From contig NZ_FNLD01000003.1 in NCBI RefSeq assembly GCF_900104085.1, forward strand, positions 741,001 through 805,000: a DNA stretch of 64,000 bases. The letters run 5' to 3'. The notes under the pieces are model-generated. The model searched no databases. It was given only the letters and a program-made list of their open reading frames with translations, and had not been told where the DNA came from. How positions within the stretch are numbered: the stretch's first letter is position 1; each line of letters begins with the position of its first letter. Shown here piece after piece: positions 16,693-26,507 of the stretch. Source of the stretch: Pseudoxanthomonas sp. CF125. Lineage in GTDB: Bacteria; Pseudomonadota; Gammaproteobacteria; Xanthomonadales; Xanthomonadaceae. The translations under genes were made by a program, and so were the position numbers.

Positions 16693-18264
16693 ATGAAGAC
16701 TCGTCTCTCCGGGTGGAAAACCCGACTGCAAGTAATGACGCTCGCGGCGCTGTGCTGCGTTGCCCTGGGCACCGGTTTTGGCGCGATGGCGCAGGAAACC
16801 GCGGCGCCCGCTACCGAAACTGCCGCTGCGCCGGCCGACGCCGCTGCCGCAACCACGCCTGCAGATGCCGACGCTGCGCCCGCCGTCGCAACACCTGCTG
16901 CCGCCGAAGCGGCGCCCGCTGCCGAAGCGCCTGCGGAAGAAGCGCCCGCTCCCAGCATCAGCAAACCCGACACTGTCTGGGTATTGATGTCGGCGGCGCT
17001 GGTGATCTTCATGACTCTGCCCGGCCTGGCCCTGTTCTACGGCGGCCTGGTGCGTTCGAAGAACGTGTTGTCGATCCTGGTGCAGAACCTGGCGGTGTTC
17101 TCGCTGGTCGCGGTGTTGTGGGCCCTGTACGGCTACAGCATCGCCTTCACCGAAGGCTCGCCCTTCATTGGCGGCTGGGACCGGTTGTTCGCCAAGGGCC
17201 TGGATGCGGCGTCGATCGGCGCCACCTTCACCAAAGGCGTGTACATCCCGGAGCTGGCGTTCTTCGTGTTCCAGGGTGCGTTCGCCTGCATCACCTGCGC
17301 GCTGATCGTCGGCGCCTTCGCCGAGCGGGTTAAGTTCGCCGGCGTAATGCTGTTCACCGTGCTGTGGTTCACCTTCGCCTATCTGCCGATGGCGCACATG
17401 GTCTGGTTCTTCCCCGGCCCGGATGCGTTCACCGACAACGATGCGGTGGCCGGCGTGCTGGCCAAGTCGGGTTTCCTGTTCGCCAAGGGCGCGCTGGATT
17501 TCGCCGGCGGCACCGTCGTGCATATCAACGCCGCGGTCGCGGGCCTGGTGGGTGCGTACGTGATCGGCAAGCGCACCGGTTATGGGCGCGAGGCGATCAA
17601 GCCGCACAACCTGACCCTGACCATGGTCGGCGCCTCGATCCTGTGGTTCGGCTGGTTCGGCTTCAATGCGGGTTCCGCGCTGGAAGCCGGCGGCGTGGCC
17701 GCGATCGCCTTCGTCAACACCTTCCTGGCCACGGCCGCGGCGGTGGTGGCGTGGACGCTGGTGGAATGGATCTTCAAGGGCAAGCCGTCGCTGCTCGGCG
17801 CGGCATCGGGTGCGGTGGCCGGTCTGGTCGCCATCACTCCGGCGGCCGGATTCGTCGGCCTCAACGGCGCATTGGCCATCGGCGCCATCGCCGGCGTGTT
17901 GTGCCTGTGGGGCGTGACCGGCCTGAAGAAGCTGCTGGGCGCGGACGACAGCCTGGACGTATTCGGTGTGCACGGCGTCGGCGGCATCACCGGCGCGCTG
18001 CTGACCGGCGTGTTCGCGGCGCCCTCCTTGGGCGGCGCGGGCATCTGGGACTACGTGACCGAAACCGCGCTGCCGGATTACTCCATCGGCACCCAGGTCT
18101 GGATCCAGGCCCAGGGCGTGCTGACCACCATCGTGCTGTCGGGCGTGGTGGCGCTGGTCGCCTTCCTGATCGTCAAGTACACGGTCGGCCTGCGCGTCAG
18201 CGAAGAAGCCGAACGCGAAGGTCTGGATATCTCCTCGCATGGCGAAGCGGCGTACGAGGCCTGA
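16693..18264 (+). CDS. amtB: Ammonium transporter Amt with long Ala/Pro-rich periplasmic leader
   Basis: A 523-residue ammonium channel. A signal peptide (to about residue 34, ending GFGAMA) is followed by a low-complexity Ala/Pro/Glu/Asp linker, residues about 35-90, that ordinary AmtB proteins lack. The Amt domain begins SKPDTVWVLMSAALV and contains ALFYGGLVRSKN, the first pore histidine in GGTVVHINAAVAGL, and the second in HGVGGITGALL. The cytoplasmic C-terminus EREGLDISSHGEAAY matches the GlnK-binding tail. It is co-transcribed with glnK and leads into the ntrB regulatory palindrome. The transporter call is firm; the linker's role is unknown. Confidence 0.96.
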   Translation: MKTRLSGWKTRLQVMTLAALCCVALGTGFGAMAQETAAPATETAAAPADAAAATTPADADAAPAVATPAAAEAAPAAEAPAEEAPAPSISKPDTVWVLMSAALVIFMTLPGLALFYGGLVRSKNVLSILVQNLAVFSLVAVLWALYGYSIAFTEGSPFIGGWDRLFAKGLDAASIGATFTKGVYIPELAFFVFQGAFACITCALIVGAFAERVKFAGVMLFTVLWFTFAYLPMAHMVWFFPGPDAFTDNDAVAGVLAKSGFLFAKGALDFAGGTVVHINAAVAGLVGAYVIGKRTGYGREAIKPHNLTLTMVGASILWFGWFGFNAGSALEAGGVAAIAFVNTFLATAAAVVAWTLVEWIFKGKPSLLGAASGAVAGLVAITPAAGFVGLNGALAIGAIAGVLCLWGVTGLKKLLGADDSLDVFGVHGVGGITGALLTGVFAAPSLGGAGIWDYVTETALPDYSIGTQVWIQAQGVLTTIVLSGVVALVAFLIVKYTVGLRVSEEAEREGLDISSHGEAAYEA

Positions 18265-18274
18265 TGGCGTTCTG

Positions 18275-18311
18275 GGGGCACCATTGCACTAAACTGGTGC
18301 AATGGTGCCCC
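18275..18311. promoter_or_regulatory. Palindrome with NtrC-like site covering the ntrB start codon
   Basis: GGGGCACCATTGCAC (18275-18289) and GTGCAATGGTGCCCC (18297-18311) are perfect 15-bp arms around TAAACTG. The centre, TGCACTAAACTGGTGCA, fits the NtrC operator pattern. The ntrB ATG (18302-18304) lies in the right arm, so the hairpin could also block translation from an amtB read-through transcript. Confidence 0.7.
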
Positions 18312-19403
18312 TGATCCCCAAAAACCCGCTGCCGGACGGACCCGCCGCCGACGTGCTCAGCACGGCGGTGGCCTGGGCGGACGCCGAGGGCCTGATCCTC
18401 GGTGTCAACCCGGCTTTTGCGCGCTGGATGGGCGTCAGCGCACGACGCCTGCTCGGCCAACCCCTTGCGGCATTGGAAATGGATGGCGATGCCATGGCGC
18501 GGCTCTTCGAAAAATCGCAGCTGGAAAACACCGGCCCCGACGTGCTGCGGCTGCACCGCATGGCCCTGGGCCTTCCGGGCGAGTCGCAACGCTTCGCCGA
18601 AGGCTGGTTGTCGCGGCTCGATGACGGCGGCTGGCTGCTGGAAGCGCATCCGCTGGACGAATTCCCGGCGCTGGACCCGGCGCAGGTGCTGCCCAGCGCA
18701 TTGGGCGCGGCGCTGAAAGGCCTGGCCCATGAACTGCGCAATCCGCTGGCCGGCCTCAAGGGCGCGGCGCAACTGCTGGCGCGACGCGCGCTGCACCGCG
18801 ACGACAACGAGGACGAGCGCGAACTGATCGGACTGATCGAATCGGAAGTCGAGCGTCTCAACGGCTTGCTCGACCAATTGCTTTCTCCCGCCCCGCAGCG
18901 CCCGCATACCGCGCTCAATATCCACGTGGTGCTGGAGCGCGTGCTGCGCCTGGCCGAAACCGAAGGCGGCTGGTCGGTGCGCGTGCAGCGCGATTACGAC
19001 CCCAGCATTCCCGAATTCCCCGGCGATGCCGACCGCATGACCCAGGCGATCTGGAACCTGGTGCGTAACGCCATCCAGGCCGGCGCCGCCAGCGTCACGC
19101 TGCGTACCCGCGTCGAGCATGGCGTGCGCATCCACGACCACCTGCATGCGATGGCGCTGCGCGTGGAGATCATCGACGACGGCAAAGGCGTACCCGAAGA
19201 ACTGGCCGAACACCTGTTCCTGCCTTTGGTCAGCGGTCGTGCCGAAGGCAGCGGCCTGGGTCTGGCCCTGGCCCAGCAGGTGGCGCGCGAACACCGCGGC
19301 TCGCTGACTTACCGTTCGCGCCCGGGGCATACCGTGTTCACCCTGCTGCTGCCGCAGCCGGAAGACCATCGCTTGGAAGGGCAGCGCCTAGAGGAGCAGC
19401 GCA

Positions 19404-19414
<11 letters not shown>
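18302..19414 (+). CDS. glnL: Nitrogen regulation sensor kinase NtrB
   Basis: A 370-residue cytosolic histidine kinase/phosphatase that acts with PII on NtrC. An N-terminal PAS-like sensor (about residues 15-125) is followed by the H-box LAHELRNPLAGLKGAAQ with His at residue 143. ATP-binding boxes are NLVRNAIQAG (N), DDGKGVP (G1) and GRAEGSGLGLALAQQ (G2). The ATG at 18302 is the first start after an in-frame stop at 18290. It has no clear ribosome binding site and lies inside the palindrome described above; an internal start cannot be excluded. The 3' end overlaps ntrC by 11 bases, so the pair is translationally coupled. Confidence 0.94.
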
Positions 19415-20867
<1,453 letters not shown>

Positions 20868-20941
20868 GCCGGACCACCTACAACAAGCGGATGCAGCGCG
20901 TGCGAAAAAAGCAATCGTGGAGCGGCGCGTGGGAGCGGTGT

Positions 20942-21052
20942 GTGGGAGCGGCGTCCCGCCGCGAGCTTTTTGCTTCATCCCTCAGGCGTCGGGTCCGGAA
21001 TGATTTGGACTCGTCTGCGTCCTAAGAGCTCGCGGCGGGACGCCGCTCCCAC
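20942..21052. repeat. GTGGGAGC-type palindrome, copy 5
   Basis: Perfect 26-bp arms at 20942-20967 (GTGGGAGCGGCGTCCCGCCG...) and 21027-21052. Outer partial copies of GTGGGAGCGG / CCGCTCCCAC on both sides enlarge it. GTGG replaces GTAG at the end. It follows ntrC and precedes sodC, and accounts for most of that 296-base gap. Confidence 0.75.
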
Positions 21053-21163
21053 GTGCCGCTCCCACACATCTTTCCCACGCGCTGTTCCCACCGGTGCGCC
21101 TGTTTCATCGCCGGTAAACAGCATGGCCTTTACGGTGGCGGCAACAATCCAAGGATCCTTCCC

Positions 21164-21724
21164 ATGCGTATCGCCCTGATGGCCGCCGCTACCGCTGTTT
21201 TCCTGGCCGCCTGCGGCACCGCTCCGCCGCCCAAGCCCGCCAAGGTCGAAGTGCCGACCCTGAGCACCGCCAAGCAGGCGGTAGTGAACCTGGCGTCTGC
21301 TTCTGGCAGCCTGGTCAGCGGCAAGGCCACGCTGACGCCGATGAGCGGTGGTGTGCATATCACCGGCATCGTCGGCGGCTTGCCGCCCAACAGCACGCAC
21401 GGGTTCCATATCCATGAAAAGGGCGATTGCAGCGCCGCGGACGCCAGCAGCGCCGGTCCGCATTTCAATCCTTTCGCCGCTGCGCACGGCAAGGCCGAAT
21501 CGGGCGCGCACCATGCCGGCGACATGGACAACGTGGTCGCCAACAACGAAGGCGTGGTCAAGCTGGACATACACGTCAGCGGCGTCACCCTGGGCGGCGG
21601 TGCGGTCAACGACATCGCCGGCCGCGCGCTGGTGGTGCATGCGGCCCCCGACGACTACACCAGTCAGCCGGCGGGCAACGCCGGCGCGCGCGTGGCTTGC
21701 GGCGTGATCAAGGTCACCCAGTAG
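21164..21724 (+). CDS. sodC: Cu/Zn superoxide dismutase, lipoprotein form
   Basis: A 186-residue periplasmic superoxide dismutase. The signal MRIALMAAATAVFLAAC has a lipobox (LAAC), so it is probably membrane-anchored. Metal-binding segments are HGFHIHEKGDCS (copper His pair and a disulphide Cys), GPHFNPFAAAHGKAESGAHHAGDM (zinc region), GRALVVHAAPDDY (fourth copper His) and GARVACGVI (second disulphide Cys). The Pro/Lys-rich stretch after the lipobox is a spacer. The ATG at 21164 is chosen for the signal peptide. All catalytic ligands seem present. Confidence 0.94.
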   Translation: MRIALMAAATAVFLAACGTAPPPKPAKVEVPTLSTAKQAVVNLASASGSLVSGKATLTPMSGGVHITGIVGGLPPNSTHGFHIHEKGDCSAADASSAGPHFNPFAAAHGKAESGAHHAGDMDNVVANNEGVVKLDIHVSGVTLGGGAVNDIAGRALVVHAAPDDYTSQPAGNAGARVACGVIKVTQ

Positions 21725-21758
21725 AAATTCTGGAGTGGTAGGGCGCGGGTAGGCGCGG

Positions 21759-21826
21759 GTAGGAGCGACGTAAGTCGCGATGAAGCATTATCGGTAACGC
21801 TTCATCGCGACTTACGTCGCTCCTAC
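21759..21826. repeat. GTAG-type palindrome, copy 6
   Basis: Perfect 28-bp arms at 21759-21786 (GTAGGAGCGACGTAAGTCGC...) and 21799-21826, with a 12-base loop. It lies between the convergent sodC and hypothetical genes. Just before it GCGCGGGTAG occurs twice in a row (21743-21762). Confidence 0.85.
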
Positions 21827-21849
21827 GTACGCCCCTACGTGCGCCCCAA

Positions 21850-22767
21850 TCACGCCTTCAACGATTCGCGCACGTCGGCCCGGTTGTCGCAATAGGCGAA
21901 GGTCACCGGGATGCCGTGCGCTTCCAGTACCGCGGCGATCTGCCGTTGCCGCGCCTGGAAATATTCATAGGCGCGCTGCAGTTGTTCCACGTCGTCCGGC
22001 AACTGACCGGCGTGGCGCTGCTGCCACGCCGCCGGATCCAGCAATGCGATCTGCACGCCGCCTTCTGCGTAGCGCAGCAAAGGCTCCGGCGGCTGGTCCA
22101 GCCATTCTTCCTCGTCTGGCGCCAGCAGCGCGGTTTCGATCACCGGCCAGAGCTTCTGCAGGCCCTGGTTCTGGTACTGCATGGCCATGATCGCCGTCAG
22201 GTCGTGCACAGTCAGATAGCGCGCATGCTCGATGCGCGCGCTGAATGCCTCCTGCGCCAGCAGCGCGGTGTCGGCCCCGGCCATGCCGCGGTCCAGCAAT
22301 ATTTCCTCGAAGCTGTCCCGCAAGGTATCGATGATCCCGGCCGGACCGCTGAGCAGGAATGGCAGCACCCGCATCTGTCCGCCCGCCAGCCCGGCATCGG
22401 CCACCAAAGGCAGCGGGATATTGCCCTGCTCGTCGGCGCTGAAGGCGATGACCCGAGGGCCCTGTTCCCGTCCCGGAGCGCGCTGGCGCAACTCGTCCAG
22501 ACGGCGATGCAGGGGCCAGCCGGGGCGCAGGACCTCGGCCGGATCGAAATGCGCCGCGCCCAGGCTCAGCTCCAGTGCGGTCGCGCCCGGCACCAGCTTG
22601 CCCAGGTCGCGGGCCAGTAGTTCCAGCAGGCTCGAGGCTTGCGCCTGCGGCAGCGCGGCCGTCGCCGGCACGCTGCCCGCAGCCAGTTCCAGCGCAAGCA
22701 CGCCCATCACCGAGGTGTCCATCACAGACGCACCCATCACATGAACACCGGAGTCTGCTTGCGTCAT
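21850..22767 (-). CDS. Conserved-looking hypothetical protein
   Basis: I do not recognise this 305-residue protein. It has no signal peptide or membrane segment, an Ala/Leu-rich N-terminal third (LELAAGSVPATAALPQAQAS), a middle with RVIAFSADEQGNIPLPLV and RVLPFLLSG, and an acidic, aromatic C-terminal part (LLAPDEEEWLDQPPEPLLRY; LQRAYEYFQARQRQIAAVLE). I start it at the ATG at 22767; the frame is open from 22797. Coding is supported by its length, codon pattern like its neighbours and position in an otherwise empty gap. It is divergent from the thiolase gene. Confidence 0.65.
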   Translation of the reverse strand: MTQADSGVHVMGASVMDTSVMGVLALELAAGSVPATAALPQAQASSLLELLARDLGKLVPGATALELSLGAAHFDPAEVLRPGWPLHRRLDELRQRAPGREQGPRVIAFSADEQGNIPLPLVADAGLAGGQMRVLPFLLSGPAGIIDTLRDSFEEILLDRGMAGADTALLAQEAFSARIEHARYLTVHDLTAIMAMQYQNQGLQKLWPVIETALLAPDEEEWLDQPPEPLLRYAEGGVQIALLDPAAWQQRHAGQLPDDVEQLQRAYEYFQARQRQIAAVLEAHGIPVTFAYCDNRADVRESLKA

Positions 22768-22866
22768 CGTCAGGTTGGCCCCACGCCTTGTCGGCATTAC
22801 ACTTTCGCATTATGCCCGGCGTGCGTTACGGGCCGGTCATACCGACTTATCTCCGCGAGGTTCCCC

Positions 22867-24147
22867 ATGCCAGCAGCCCGTCCCGTCGCCATCCTGGGCG
22901 GCGTCCGTATTCCATTCTGCAGGCAGAACACGGCCTACTCGGACGTCGGCAATCTGGGCATGTCGGTGCGGACGCTGGGTGCGCTGGTGGAACGCTTCGG
23001 CCTGCATGGCCAGCAGCTGGGCGAAGTGGCGATGGGCGCGGTGATCAAGCATTCCAGCGACTGGAACCTGGGCCGCGAAGCCGCTCTCTCTTCCGGCCTG
23101 TCGCCGTTGACGCCCGGCATCACCTTGCAGCGCGCCTGCGGCACCGGCCTGGATTCCATCATCACTGTCGGCAACAAGATCGCGCTGGGCCAGATCGAAT
23201 CGGGCATCGGCGGCGGTTCCGACACCACTTCCGAAGTACCGATCGTCTACGGCAAGAAGCTGCGCGCGCGCCTGCTGGCCGCCAACCGCGCCAAGACCAC
23301 CGGCGACAAGCTCAAGACGCTGGTCAAAGGCTTCAAGTTCGCCGAACTCAAGCCCGAATTCCCCGGCGTGGCCGAGCCGCGCACCGGCAAGAGCATGGGC
23401 GACCACTGCGAGGACATGGCCAAGCAGTGGAGCATTTCGCGCGACTCGCAGGACGAACTGGCGGTCGCTTCGCACCACAAGCTGGCGGCGGCGTACGAGC
23501 GCGGTTTCTTCGCGGACCTGATCGCGCCGTTCCGCGGCCTGGAGCGCGACAACATCCTGCGCGCCGATACTTCGCTGGAAAAACTCGCCACATTGAAGCC
23601 GGCTTTCGACAAGACTTCCGGCCGCGGCACGCTGACCGCCGCCAATTCCACACCGCTGACCGACGGCGCCGCCGCGGTATTGCTGGCCTCGGAAGAGTGG
23701 GCCAGGGCGCACGGCCATGAGCCGATGGCCTACCTGCGCGATGCGCAGGTAGCGGCGGTGGATTTCGTGCACGGCGAAGGCCTGCTGATGGCGCCGACCA
23801 TCGCCGTGCCGGAAATGCTCAAGCGTCACGGCCTGACTTTGCAGGATTTCGACATCTACGAAATCCACGAGGCCTTCGCCGCCCAGGTGCTGTGCACGCT
23901 GCGCGCGTGGGAGAGCGAGGAATACTGCAAGAACCGCCTGGGCCTGGATGCGCCGATGGGCAAGATCGATCCGGCCAAGATGAATCCCAACGGTTCCTCG
24001 CTGGCCACCGGCCATCCCTTCGCCGCCACCGGCGCGCGCATCATCGCCACCGTGGCCAAGGAACTGAAGCAGCGCGGCGGCGGCCGCGCGCTGGTGTCCA
24101 TCTGCACCGCCGGCGGCATGGGTGTGGTGGCCATCGTCGAGCGCTGA
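22867..24147 (+). CDS. Acetyl-CoA C-acyltransferase (thiolase, FadI-like)
   Basis: A 426-residue thiolase. The nucleophilic cysteine is in QRACGTGLDSI at residue 91. The C-terminal catalytic blocks are NPNGSSLATGHPFAATGARI (His) and SICTAGGMGV (second Cys). The N-terminus VAILGGVRIPFCRQNTAYSD and length fit the FadI-type subgroup used in fatty-acid beta-oxidation, although acetoacetyl-CoA thiolase activity is also possible. No fadJ partner is next to it. The ATG at 22867 is chosen because longer frames have no family similarity. Confidence 0.88.
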   Translation: MPAARPVAILGGVRIPFCRQNTAYSDVGNLGMSVRTLGALVERFGLHGQQLGEVAMGAVIKHSSDWNLGREAALSSGLSPLTPGITLQRACGTGLDSIITVGNKIALGQIESGIGGGSDTTSEVPIVYGKKLRARLLAANRAKTTGDKLKTLVKGFKFAELKPEFPGVAEPRTGKSMGDHCEDMAKQWSISRDSQDELAVASHHKLAAAYERGFFADLIAPFRGLERDNILRADTSLEKLATLKPAFDKTSGRGTLTAANSTPLTDGAAAVLLASEEWARAHGHEPMAYLRDAQVAAVDFVHGEGLLMAPTIAVPEMLKRHGLTLQDFDIYEIHEAFAAQVLCTLRAWESEEYCKNRLGLDAPMGKIDPAKMNPNGSSLATGHPFAATGARIIATVAKELKQRGGGRALVSICTAGGMGVVAIVER

Positions 24148-24157
24148 GCTTCAAAAG

Positions 24158-24487
24158 ATGCGGGTCGAGAACCTCGATGAGCTCAAGTGCAGGTTGAGGC
24201 AGCTGTTCGATGATCCGGAAATCGCGTTTGCGGATTTCAGGCAACACGGAACCATGTTTTCGGTGCCCGGCAAGACTCGGCAAGTGCAGGCGTGTTTGCT
24301 GGCGGGCCTGACCGATGGCGCCTGGGAGGGGGAAGCAGGCCACTTGTTCTTCCGCAGTGATGCGCAGAACCTGCATATCTATCTGGCACCCGCACGAGGC
24401 GCGGTGTTGATCAACGCCAGCGTGATTTCGCTACACAAGGACTATTTGGCCAGCGTGGCCCAGGATTTCAGCAACATCGAGGACTGA
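24158..24487 (+). CDS. Small hypothetical protein
   Basis: I do not recognise this 109-residue protein (MRVENLDELKCRLRQLFDDP...). It is soluble, without signal or membrane segment, and ends SVAQDFSNIED. It starts 11 bases after the thiolase stop with AAAAG ahead of the ATG, so it may be co-transcribed. The 240 bases after it, up to the DUF4349 gene, show no gene. Confidence 0.6.
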   Translation: MRVENLDELKCRLRQLFDDPEIAFADFRQHGTMFSVPGKTRQVQACLLAGLTDGAWEGEAGHLFFRSDAQNLHIYLAPARGAVLINASVISLHKDYLASVAQDFSNIED

Positions 24488-24728
24488 TGACACGCGCTTG
24501 CGCCGCCGCTGATCAGCTTGCACGGGACAGTCGAACACGCCCTGCTCTGCGGGTAATCAGGCGGCGACCCATCGTCGGCGATATTGGCAGGCCGCCTATC
24601 GCCTAATGTTGTGCGCTGCACATTGGTTTGGCTAACCCCATCGGGCGGGTTGCCCCGTTGTAACCTTGCAAGACTCGTAGCAGCGAAAGCCGCGCCCGGC
24701 CCCATGGCCCACTTGCCAAGGAAGCAGC

Positions 24729-25706
24729 ATGAAATCCAGTACCTCGTTCCGTATCGCCTTCGTCGTGGCGCTGGGTGCAACTCTGCTGGCCTGCGCCAAG
24801 CAGGAATCCCGCAACCAGGCCTCAATGGAAGCGGCCAGTCCGGCCGCCGCTGCCGCGCCCGTAGCCGATACCGCCGCCGAGGCGGCCGGCGGGGGCCTCG
24901 CCCGCACTCGTAGCGAAGCCCCCGACGAAACTCAGCTCACTTCCAGCGCAGCCACCTACACCGATGCGCAACGCAAGTTCATCCGCACCGCGCAGGCCAA
25001 TTTCCGGGTCCAGGACGTCTACCAGGCCGCGCTGGCCATCGAGGACGCGGTGGCCGCACAGGGCGGTTTCGTGACCGGCAACGAGATCGCCGCCGACGTG
25101 CAGAACACGACCCGCCAGTCCATCGGCGGCGGCAAACTGGTGGAGCTGGCCGAATACACCGTGCGCGGCGAGCTGACCGTGCGCGTGCCCAGCGACAAGA
25201 CCCAGCCCTTCCTGCGCTCGATCGCCAAGTACATGGAATTCCTGGACAGGCGCAACTTCGCCGCCGCCGATGCGCAGTTCGAGTTGCTGCGCCAGCAGTT
25301 GGCCTACCAGCGCAACCAGGAAGCGCAGCAGGAACTGGGCCAGGCCAAGGACGAGGGCGGCAAGCTCGGGCAGAAGGCGACCGTGATCTCCGCGCGCAAC
25401 GAGGCCAAATCCAGCCGCGACGAGGCGCTGATCGCGCAGAAGGAATTCGAGGACCGGGTGGAGTTCGCCACCTTGAACCTGTCGCTCTATCAGTTGCCGA
25501 AACTGCGCCGCACCGAAATGACCGACATGGAAGCGGCGGTGCGCGACAGCGGGCCGGGGTTCTTCTCGCGGCTGGGCGACTCTTTGAGCGCCGGCTGGTT
25601 CGGTCTTTTGGAAGTGGTATTGGTGCTGATCCATCTGTGGCCGCTTTGGTTGGCGCTGACGCTGGGCTGGCTGGCATTACGCGCGCTGCGCCGCAAGCGC
25701 GCATGA
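24729..25706 (+). CDS. DUF4349 lipoprotein
   Basis: A 325-residue envelope protein. The signal ends in lipobox LLAC (FVVALGATLLACAKQE), followed by an Ala-rich linker. The body has the DUF4349 pattern: RKFIRTAQANFRVQDVYQAA, then a coiled-coil-prone stretch rich in Gln, Glu and Lys (about residues 185-240), FEDRVEFATLNLSLYQ, and a C-terminal membrane helix (EVVLVLIHLWPLWLALTLGW) ending in Arg/Lys. Function is unknown for the family. Its stop overlaps the next start (ATGA at 25703), so it is coupled to the acetyltransferase gene. Confidence 0.85.
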   Translation: MKSSTSFRIAFVVALGATLLACAKQESRNQASMEAASPAAAAAPVADTAAEAAGGGLARTRSEAPDETQLTSSAATYTDAQRKFIRTAQANFRVQDVYQAALAIEDAVAAQGGFVTGNEIAADVQNTTRQSIGGGKLVELAEYTVRGELTVRVPSDKTQPFLRSIAKYMEFLDRRNFAAADAQFELLRQQLAYQRNQEAQQELGQAKDEGGKLGQKATVISARNEAKSSRDEALIAQKEFEDRVEFATLNLSLYQLPKLRRTEMTDMEAAVRDSGPGFFSRLGDSLSAGWFGLLEVVLVLIHLWPLWLALTLGWLALRALRRKRA

Positions 25707-26200
25707 CCGCCGCCGTGCTGCGCGACGCGCAAGCGGGCGATTTCGCTGCGGTGATCGCGCTCAACGCAGGCGAGGTGCGCCATACCAGCGCCATGGACGA
25801 AGCGCGTCTGAGGCAGCTGCACGGTTATGCCTGCTATCACAAGGTGGTCGAGATCGACGGCGTGGTCGGCGCATTCTTGCTGGCGATGCGCGAGGGCTGC
25901 GGCTACGTCAACGCCAACTTCGAGTGGTTCGCCGTACGCTATCCGTCGTTCCTGTACGTGGACCGGATCGTGGTCGGCGCCGATCATCAGGGATTGCAGC
26001 TGGGCACTTTGCTGTACCGGGACTTGTTCGAGTTCGCCCGCGATCAGGGCATTCCCGTGGTCGCTTGCGAATACAACCTGGTGCCGCCCAATGAACCGTC
26101 GCGGATCTTCCACGACAAATTCGGTTTCCAAGAGGTCGGCAGCCAGTGGCTGGAGGACGGTGCGAAACAGGTGTCGTTGCAGGTGGGGCCCGTGGTCTGA
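25703..26200 (+). CDS. GNAT-family N-acetyltransferase
   Basis: A 165-residue GNAT protein: AAVLRDAQAGDFAAVIALN at the start, then YVDRIVVGADHQGLQLGTLL, which is the acetyl-CoA-binding motif A with a Q-x-x-x-G-T-type loop, and VACEYNLVPPNEPSRIFHDKFGF, motif B. The substrate cannot be inferred. The start overlaps the DUF4349 gene stop by four bases. It converges on hemY with a long inverted repeat between. Confidence 0.83.
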   Translation: MTAAVLRDAQAGDFAAVIALNAGEVRHTSAMDEARLRQLHGYACYHKVVEIDGVVGAFLLAMREGCGYVNANFEWFAVRYPSFLYVDRIVVGADHQGLQLGTLLYRDLFEFARDQGIPVVACEYNLVPPNEPSRIFHDKFGFQEVGSQWLEDGAKQVSLQVGPVV

Positions 26201-26205
26201 AGTTT

Positions 26206-26497
26206 ACCTCTCCCGTTTACGGGAGAGGTCGAGGCGCAAAGCGCCGAGGGTGAGGGCATACGGGCGGATGCATAAGCATGTCGTGCAGCGAAAGCGAGAA
26301 AGCCGTTACACAGATCTTCGAAAGAATCTCTGCTCTCTCGAAGTCGGAGGCGGTACTTGAGCTGGCGCCAGCCAAGTGTCGATTATGTTCTTGATTCGGC
26401 TGCTTGCATCGCTCGGCGGCGGATAGATCTGCGCGAGGCCGGACTTCCCTCACCCTCGGCGCTGCGCGCCTCGACCTCTCCCGCAAGCGGGAGAGGT
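26206..26497. repeat. Long compound inverted repeat between GNAT gene and hemY
   Basis: Arms 26206-26256 and 26447-26497 are about 92 percent complementary over 51 bases. Each arm contains its own hairpin of the form ACCTCTCCCG...CGGGAGAGGT. The 190-base spacer (26257-26446) holds no recognisable gene. It fills the gap between convergent genes and probably terminates both. This type of composite palindrome could be a non-autonomous mobile element. Confidence 0.75.
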
Positions 26498-26507
26498 GTT
26501 CATCGCT

